Assembly (NCBI GenBank): GCA_029866055.1
Contig: JARXAG010000033.1
Coordinates: 1-39,952, forward strand
Direction: 5' to 3'
Length of the DNA stretch: 39,952 nucleotides
Origin: Burkholderiaceae bacterium
Lineage (GTDB): Bacteria; Pseudomonadota; Gammaproteobacteria; Burkholderiales; Burkholderiaceae_B
The translations under genes were made by a program, and so were the position numbers. Below the pieces are notes generated by a model. The model was not told the origin of the DNA. It searched no databases and saw only the letters and a list, made by a program, of their open reading frames with translations. Shown in pieces: positions 35,042 through 39,952 of this stretch (positions are counted from its first letter, which is position 1; every line of letters starts with the position of its first letter).

Positions 35042-36679
35042 ATGGCATTATTTTTATTTCGATATCTCGCCTTGTGGTTGGCACTCGCCCTTGCAGGGCT
35101 TGGACCTTATTTTGCGCTGCAAAATGAAGGCACCATCCTTTGGTGGCTCGTCGCCGTCGTCGCTTGGGGCTTCTGCGCACTCGGCATCCACGACTTGACG
35201 CAAACGCATCACGCAATATTGCGTAATTATCCGATCATTGGGCACCTGCGTTATCTCTTTGAGGATTTGCGCCCAGCCATTCGTCAGTATTTTTTTGAAA
35301 ATGACACCGATGAAGCGCCCTTCTCAAGGGCGAGTCGCTCGTTAGTCTATCAGCGGGCCAAGCAAGAGATCGATAAACGCCCCTTCGGGACACAGCTGAA
35401 TGTCTACGACACGCATTATGAATGGATTAACCACTCGCTTGCCCCTTCAATCATTGCTGACCCAGACTTTCGCGTGATTGTGGGTGGGCCCTCCTGTACC
35501 CAACCGGTCTCATTGTCAATCCTCAACATTTCGGCAATGAGCTTTGGCGCCTTAAGCGCAAACGCCATACTGGCCTTGAACGAAGGCGCAAAGCTTGGAC
35601 GCTTCGCGCATGACACGGGCGAAGGCGGCATCAGCAGCTACCACCGCAAACCCGGCGGCGATCTGATCTGGAATATCGGCTCTGGTTATTTTGGTTGTCG
35701 TGATGAGCAAGGCCGCTTCTCAGAGTCGCACTTTATTGCCAACGCGCTGTTGCCTCAAGTTCGAATGATTGAGATCAAGCTGTCTCAGGGTGCAAAACCC
35801 GGGCATGGCGGGATTTTGCCCGGCAGCAAGGTCACCGCTGAAATCGCGGCGGCCCGGGGCGTAAAAATTGGAGAAGACTGCAACTCGCCCTCGGCTCACT
35901 CTGAATTTGACAACCCGATCGGCCTCTTACATTTCGTACAACGCCTGCGCACCTTATCAGGCGGCAAACCCGTAGGCTTCAAATTGTGTATTGGCCATGC
36001 TTGGGAATGGTTTGCGATTGCAAAAGCGATGGTCAAGACGGGGATTACGCCAGACTTTATTGTGGTCGATGGCTCGGAGGGTGGCACGGGCGCTGCTCCC
36101 ATCGAATTTGTGGATCACGTCGGCACGCCGCTGCGCGAGGCGATTCGTCTGGTGCACAACACCCTGGTCGGCTTAAATTTGCGTGATCGCATCAAGATTG
36201 GCGCCTCTGGAAAAATCGTGTCAGCCTTTGATATCGCACGTACCTTTGCCTTAGGTGCTGATTGGTGCAACAGTGCACGGGCCTTCATGTTCGCCGTTGG
36301 CTGCATTCAAGCGCAACAGTGCCATACTGGGCGCTGCCCGACCGGTGTCGCGACCCAAGACCCCGAGCGCCAGCGGGCCTTGGTACCTGTTGATAAAGCG
36401 CTACGCGTGGCCCATTATCACCAAAACACCCTTCACGCCTTGGCCGAGTTATTGCAAGCCGCAGGCCTGCAACACCCAAAAGATCTCACCACGACGCATA
36501 TTGCTTGCCGGATCGTGGACAATCACGTCAGCCTTCTTTCTAGCCAGTACCCGAGTATTACACCTGGTTCGTTGCTGGCCGGAGATCTGCAACGCCCAAT
36601 CTTTCAGATCGCTTGGCCAATGGCCACTGCAGAGAGCTTTGCGCCACTGACGACACTTGATACTGTCATTGCTCATTGA
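35042..36679 (+). CDS. Membrane-anchored FMN-binding glutamate-synthase-like protein
   Basis: This 545-residue protein carries the FMN/glutamate-synthase (GltB central) domain as a stand-alone unit. The N-terminus has two hydrophobic segments (about 5-26 and 33-50) that should anchor it in the inner membrane. The domain shows SAMSFGALSANAILALN, HDTGEGGISSYH, GHGGILPGSKVT, VVDGSEGGTGAAP and KIVSAFDIARTFALGADWCN. A Cys cluster CIQAQQCHTGRCPTG near residues 420-434 likely binds a [3Fe-4S] cluster as in glutamate synthase. GGAG precedes the ATG. There is no glutaminase domain, so the reaction is unknown. Its 3' end overlaps the convergent gene by 14 nt. Confidence 0.9.
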   Translation: MALFLFRYLALWLALALAGLGPYFALQNEGTILWWLVAVVAWGFCALGIHDLTQTHHAILRNYPIIGHLRYLFEDLRPAIRQYFFENDTDEAPFSRASRSLVYQRAKQEIDKRPFGTQLNVYDTHYEWINHSLAPSIIADPDFRVIVGGPSCTQPVSLSILNISAMSFGALSANAILALNEGAKLGRFAHDTGEGGISSYHRKPGGDLIWNIGSGYFGCRDEQGRFSESHFIANALLPQVRMIEIKLSQGAKPGHGGILPGSKVTAEIAAARGVKIGEDCNSPSAHSEFDNPIGLLHFVQRLRTLSGGKPVGFKLCIGHAWEWFAIAKAMVKTGITPDFIVVDGSEGGTGAAPIEFVDHVGTPLREAIRLVHNTLVGLNLRDRIKIGASGKIVSAFDIARTFALGADWCNSARAFMFAVGCIQAQQCHTGRCPTGVATQDPERQRALVPVDKALRVAHYHQNTLHALAELLQAAGLQHPKDLTTTHIACRIVDNHVSLLSSQYPSITPGSLLAGDLQRPIFQIAWPMATAESFAPLTTLDTVIAH

Positions 36680-37673
36680 CTTCATGGGCACTTGCCGCCA
36701 CACAATCTTCGTAGCGCGCCACCCGCTTGATATAGCCCGAGTCGAGCATGCTGGCGGCCAGACGGGCAAAGCCCTGTCGTGAGATGGCGCGCCGGCAGGT
36801 CCAGAGTTCGGCTGCGTGATAGCGCCTGAGGCATTGCGTTAAGACCTCAACATCCAAGTGAGGATAAAACGGCTTCACGACGCGTGCTAATTCGTCAGGG
36901 CCCTGCCCAGCTAACCAGGGCCTAAACTGCTCAATAGCCAAAATCATGGCTTCGAACCCAGCCTGATTACGCTGCATGCCTTCGAAGGTTGAAATAAAGG
37001 TGGTGTAAGCAGTGTAGCCACGCTGACTCGCTGCATGCACGACCTCAAGGTCTGCGTGCGTCAGGGCGAGCGAGACATAGGGCTCAAAGACCTGAATCAC
37101 ATCAAGCTCGCCACGTATCAGTGCGTCAAGATTCTCTTGCATGCTGCGGTCTGCGACACGATCGAGCTTAGTGGGGTCGACGCCAGCGTCGCGCAAATCT
37201 TGTTGCAGACACAACCATGGTGTCGGCACCTCAGACACCGAAGCGAAACGCAGACCTACTAAGTCTTTGAGCGTGAATGGCTGACTTTGCTGGTTCTGAT
37301 TGACCGCTAAGTCTGCTGCTGGCTCTTTGCCTGAATGACTAAGCTCGTTTACGCGATCTGATGATCGGGTTGAAGTGCGTGGCGACGGCCTGCGGCGCAG
37401 CAAAAAAAACGGATCTTTGGCGGCAACTTCACAAAAGGCCACCAGCGAGCCCTCTGTGCGCTCAAACTGATCGCGTTCTTTAATCACGCGAAGCGGCCCG
37501 CCCCACATCACATCAATATTGCCTTTTGCCAGCTCAGCAATCCCAGCCCCGGGCGAAGCCGAATCGAGCAAGGTGATTGTGACGCCTTGCTCAGCAAACA
37601 GCCCCAAAGCGTGCGTAGCGTAAAAAGGCGCGTAAAACACGGCGCGAAAGTTTTCAGCAAGTTTGATATTCAC
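36666..37673 (-). CDS. NMT1/THI5-like ABC-type substrate-binding protein without signal peptide
   Basis: This 335-residue protein has the periplasmic-binding-protein-like fold of the NMT1/SsuA/ThiY group: KLAENFRAVFYAPFYATHALGLFAEQGV, GIAELAKGNIDVMWGGPLRV, RFASVSEVPTPW, LIRGELDVIQVFEPYVSL. No signal peptide or lipobox precedes it, so the protein may be cytoplasmic. A polar low-complexity segment (about residues 95-132, rich in Ser, Arg, Gln and Asn) interrupts the domain. No permease or ATPase gene is adjacent. It is divergent from the Bug-type gene and overlaps the FMN protein gene by 14 nt at its 3' end. Ligand unknown. Confidence 0.82.
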   Translation of the reverse strand: MNIKLAENFRAVFYAPFYATHALGLFAEQGVTITLLDSASPGAGIAELAKGNIDVMWGGPLRVIKERDQFERTEGSLVAFCEVAAKDPFFLLRRRPSPRTSTRSSDRVNELSHSGKEPAADLAVNQNQQSQPFTLKDLVGLRFASVSEVPTPWLCLQQDLRDAGVDPTKLDRVADRSMQENLDALIRGELDVIQVFEPYVSLALTHADLEVVHAASQRGYTAYTTFISTFEGMQRNQAGFEAMILAIEQFRPWLAGQGPDELARVVKPFYPHLDVEVLTQCLRRYHAAELWTCRRAISRQGFARLAASMLDSGYIKRVARYEDCVAASAHEVNEQ

Positions 37674-37744
37674 GGTAAGCCCTAGTTGGTGTACTTTTTT
37701 CTCATTTTAGAGCAGACCAGCGAAGGGCTTTGCCTTGAATTCGG

Positions 37745-37834
37745 TCTTGAACCCTGTCTTGATCCCCGTCTTGATCTTGATCTTGGTCTTGATCTTGGTC
37801 TTGATCTTGATCTTGGTCTTGATCTTGGTCTTGA
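37745..37834. repeat. Hexanucleotide array with a perfect 30-bp tandem duplication
   Basis: Fifteen 6-bp units run through 37745-37834; those from 37769 to 37834 are eleven uninterrupted RTCTTG units. At higher order, 37769-37798 is repeated exactly as 37799-37828. The array lies between the divergent NMT1-like and Bug-type genes. Read through, it would give Leu-Asp-Leu-Gly or Lys-Thr-Lys-Ile repeats, which I regard as chance reading frames. Confidence 0.92.
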
Positions 37835-37839
37835 ACCGC

Positions 37840-37867
37840 CAAGGGCAGCGCGGTTGCTGCCCTTGGC
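37840..37867. promoter_or_regulatory. Perfect 11-bp inverted repeat next to the hexamer array
   Basis: CCAAGGGCAGC and GCTGCCCTTGG with a 6-nt loop (GCGGTT) form a strong hairpin 5 nt beyond the array and about 68 nt before the Bug-type start. It lies upstream of both divergent genes, so an operator or leader structure is more likely than a terminator; no T-run follows. Confidence 0.5.
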
Positions 37868-37934
37868 ATAGATATTGCGTGCGCAGTTGATGCATAATCA
37901 TGCTAATGCTTTAACTTTACTAACAAGGTTCTCA

Positions 37935-38927
37935 ATGCTGCGCTCAAAATACTGGTTCAAAGGTTTATTCGGTCTTGTGTCTGTCATGCTCAGCGCTGTC
38001 AGCCTGGCACAACCGGCGACATCTGCTGCCAACTACCCCGATAAGCCTGTTCGCCTCATCGTCACCGTACCGCCAGGCGGAGCCGCTGATTTTGTTGCAC
38101 GTACCCTGTCTGAGCGTTTTGGTAAAGAATTAGGCACCTCGGTTCTGGTTGAAAACAAAGCTGGGGCAAACGGCACCATCGCCAGTGCGCTGGTCGCGCG
38201 TGCGGCACCCGATGGCTACACGCTGCTACAGGCGGGCATCTCTACGCACGGCATTGGCCCCTATTTTTACGAAAATCTACCTTACGCGCCCTTCAAAGAC
38301 CTCGTCTCCGTTGCCGCCATCGCTGAGTTTCCGATCATTTTGGCCGTTAACGCACAATTGCCGGTTCAGTCCGTCAAAGAGCTCATCGCGTTGGCACAGG
38401 GCAAGCAACTAAGTTTTGCCTCTGCTGGCACAGGTAGTGCCCCTCACCTGTCAGGCGAACTGTTTAAAACAGAGACTAAGGTCAACATGGTGCATGTTCC
38501 CTACAAAGGCTCGGCACCCGCGGTGGTCGATGTTGCAAGCGGCCAAGTCGACCTGATGTTTGACGGCATCCCCTCCTTATTGCCCCATATTAAAAGCGGC
38601 AAGCTTCGACCAATCGCCGCGGTCAGCGTGAAACGTAACAGCCAATTGCCTGAGTTACCAACCTTCACCGAGCTTGGCTACCCCAGCATGGTGGCCTCGG
38701 TCTGGTACGGCTTGATGACGCCTGCGGGCACCCCTCAAGCGATCATCGACAAAGTCAATGCGGCCATGAACAAAACCTTGGCTGTGCCTGAGTTGCAGAA
38801 AAAACTTGAAGATGGCGGCGCCATTGTGATGCCCGGCACCCCGAAAGATTTTGAGGCGTTTTACCTCAAAGACTATGCGCGCTGGGGTGACGTCATCAAA
38901 AAGGCTGGGATCTCAACTAAGCAATAG
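37935..38927 (+). CDS. Bug-family periplasmic solute-binding protein (tripartite tricarboxylate type)
   Basis: This 330-residue secreted binding protein is of the Bug/TctC family, greatly expanded in Bordetella and relatives. A signal peptide (hydrophobic about 9-25, cleavage probably near LAQ) precedes the mature start YPDKPVRLIVTVPPGGAADFVAR, typical of the family. Later landmarks are VENKAGANGTIA, DGYTLLQ, ASAGTGSAPHLSGELF, VPYKGSAPAVVDVASGQVDLMFD and WYGLMTPAGTP. The ATG at 37935 with AAGG 6 nt upstream is chosen over the one at 37875. No TctAB permease genes are nearby, as is usual for orphan Bug proteins. Ligand unknown. Confidence 0.92.
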   Translation: MLRSKYWFKGLFGLVSVMLSAVSLAQPATSAANYPDKPVRLIVTVPPGGAADFVARTLSERFGKELGTSVLVENKAGANGTIASALVARAAPDGYTLLQAGISTHGIGPYFYENLPYAPFKDLVSVAAIAEFPIILAVNAQLPVQSVKELIALAQGKQLSFASAGTGSAPHLSGELFKTETKVNMVHVPYKGSAPAVVDVASGQVDLMFDGIPSLLPHIKSGKLRPIAAVSVKRNSQLPELPTFTELGYPSMVASVWYGLMTPAGTPQAIIDKVNAAMNKTLAVPELQKKLEDGGAIVMPGTPKDFEAFYLKDYARWGDVIKKAGISTKQ

Positions 38928-39903
38928 AGATATCAATCACCGCGTTGCCCATCACTTTGCCCTGCTCGACGGCCTCGTGCGCGGCGACAATCTCTGACAA
39001 GGGATAGCGCGCGCCAATGGCATGCACCAACTTGCCAGATGCCAGCAAAGCGTTGAGCTCTTTTAAGGCGAACGTGCGCTCACTTGGCGTGAGGTCGTAC
39101 ACCAAGAAGAATTGAAAACTCAAGGTGTTAAACAAACACACACGGAAAGGGATGAGCGGATCAGTGACTTCGTTCGAGCCATAGCAAGCTACAGTTCCGT
39201 GCGGTGCGAGCGCACCCTGACGCACCAGATCTGCGGTAGTGGAAAAATCCATATCAATAATGGCATCAACTCCGCGCCCGCCTGTCAGTGCCTTCACACG
39301 TTCGGCGACATTCTCTGTTTTGTAATTGATCGTTTCAGCCACGCCCACTGCACGCGCATGCGCGGCCTTGATCTCAGAACTGACAGTACCAATCACGCGC
39401 GCACCCTTCAGCACCGCCATTTGTGCGGCGTAATGCCCAACAGCCGCTGCCGCGGCAATCACCAAGACTGTTTTACCGGTGAGATCACCGCAACGACGTA
39501 CGGCCTCAAAAGCTGTCAAACCCGGGATCCCCATACAAGCGGCAGCATCAAAACTGGTGTTGTCGGGCAAGGCAACAGCCTGCGCCTCTGGTAACACGAT
39601 GTATTGCGCGCAGGTACCAAAGGGGCGCCCAAACTGACCGTTCCACGTCCAGACACGTTGTCCGATCCGGCTTGCCGAAACGCCAGCACCGACTGCGTCG
39701 ATCACTCCACCCGCATCGCTGTGCGGAATGATACGCGGTGCACTCAACGGGCGACCACGACGCGATTTCACATCAGAGGGGTTCACGCCCGACACGCTGA
39801 TTTTGACGCGTACCTCGCCTGCACCGACTTCAGGCGTTGGCATCTCACCAAGCACGAGCACTTCGCGGGCTTCACCATTTTTTTCGTACCATGCTGCTTT
39901 CAT
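38917..39903 (-). CDS. Zinc-independent MDR-family NADPH:quinone oxidoreductase
   Basis: This 328-residue medium-chain dehydrogenase/reductase is of the quinone oxidoreductase type. The N-terminal GroES-like domain shows GVNPSDVKSRRGR and HSDAGGVIDAVG, without the Cys/His zinc ligands of alcohol dehydrogenases. The cofactor domain has AAAAAVGHYAAQMA (150-163), a motif with Ala where most relatives have Gly, then GARVIGTVSSEIKAAHARAVG. The ATG at 39903 is preceded by AAGGAA. The gene overlaps the Bug-type gene by 11 nt at the 3' ends. Substrate not determined. Confidence 0.9.
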   Translation of the reverse strand: MKAAWYEKNGEAREVLVLGEMPTPEVGAGEVRVKISVSGVNPSDVKSRRGRPLSAPRIIPHSDAGGVIDAVGAGVSASRIGQRVWTWNGQFGRPFGTCAQYIVLPEAQAVALPDNTSFDAAACMGIPGLTAFEAVRRCGDLTGKTVLVIAAAAAVGHYAAQMAVLKGARVIGTVSSEIKAAHARAVGVAETINYKTENVAERVKALTGGRGVDAIIDMDFSTTADLVRQGALAPHGTVACYGSNEVTDPLIPFRVCLFNTLSFQFFLVYDLTPSERTFALKELNALLASGKLVHAIGARYPLSEIVAAHEAVEQGKVMGNAVIDISIA

Positions 39904-39952
39904 TCTGCGTTCCTTAGGTCTTGGCTTATGCAATCTTGTTTAACTGAAATCT

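Noticed and set aside
37686-37871. Open frames on both strands through the hexamer array (Leu-Asp-Leu-Gly or Lys-Thr-Lys-Ile repeats)
   Set aside because: They arise from the repeat itself, lack a good ribosome binding site and match no known family.

Overview
The window is almost entirely housekeeping chromosome of a betaproteobacterium, most likely of the order Burkholderiales and close to the Alcaligenaceae. The evidence is gene content and order: ileS-lspA-coaBC-dut, the exbB-exbD-lpxK-Trm112-kdsB-adk run, csp next to a DUF192 gene, a DUF3579 gene beside argD-argF-argG, and a Bug-type (tripartite tricarboxylate family) binding protein. G+C is moderate, and genes are packed on both strands. 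I see no prophage, insertion sequence, CRISPR array, toxin-antitoxin pair or defence island.

Layout. 1-3505 (+): end of ileS, then lspA, coaBC, a DedA-family gene and dut. 3609-7162 (-): pqiC, pqiB and pqiA, a lipid-transport system of the cell envelope. 7262-10025 (-): clpA and its adaptor clpS, divergent from 10263-11011 (+), a cold-shock gene and a secreted DUF192 protein. 11158-14495 (-): a PcaF-like thiolase, iron superoxide dismutase with its own promoter and terminator, and xseA. 14857-21448 (+): exbB/exbD, lpxK, a Trm112-like gene, kdsB, adk, an SDR dehydrogenase, murJ and rpsT. This run combines outer-membrane and lipid A/Kdo assembly with peptidoglycan precursor export and nucleotide balance. 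21778-26764: a 2-hydroxyacid dehydrogenase, a convergent DUF3579 gene, and argD-argF-argG of arginine synthesis.

26853-34249 (-): an OmpR-type two-component system placed directly after a tRNA-Val gene, hupB (HU), a sulfhydrylase-family PLP enzyme, rlmB and rnr. 34296-34380 (+): tRNA-Leu(CAG), divergent from rnr. 34492-39903: a GNAT acetyltransferase, a membrane-anchored glutamate-synthase-like FMN protein, an NMT1-like binding protein without a signal peptide, a Bug-type periplasmic binding protein, and an MDR oxidoreductase. This last part is the most accessory-looking section.

I found no new multi-gene system. The points worth a second look are small and regulatory. They are a 42-bp triplication of the ileS/lspA junction; a hexanucleotide array with a perfect 30-bp duplication between two divergent transport genes; a tRNA-Val promoter embedded in the HU terminator that may also drive the two-component system; a probable bidirectional promoter shared by tRNA-Leu and rnr; DnaA-box-like sites in an AT-rich gap before exbB; and a very AT-rich patch inside lpxK. 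Several starts are better placed at internal TTG or ATG codons with good ribosome binding sites than at the first possible start codon.
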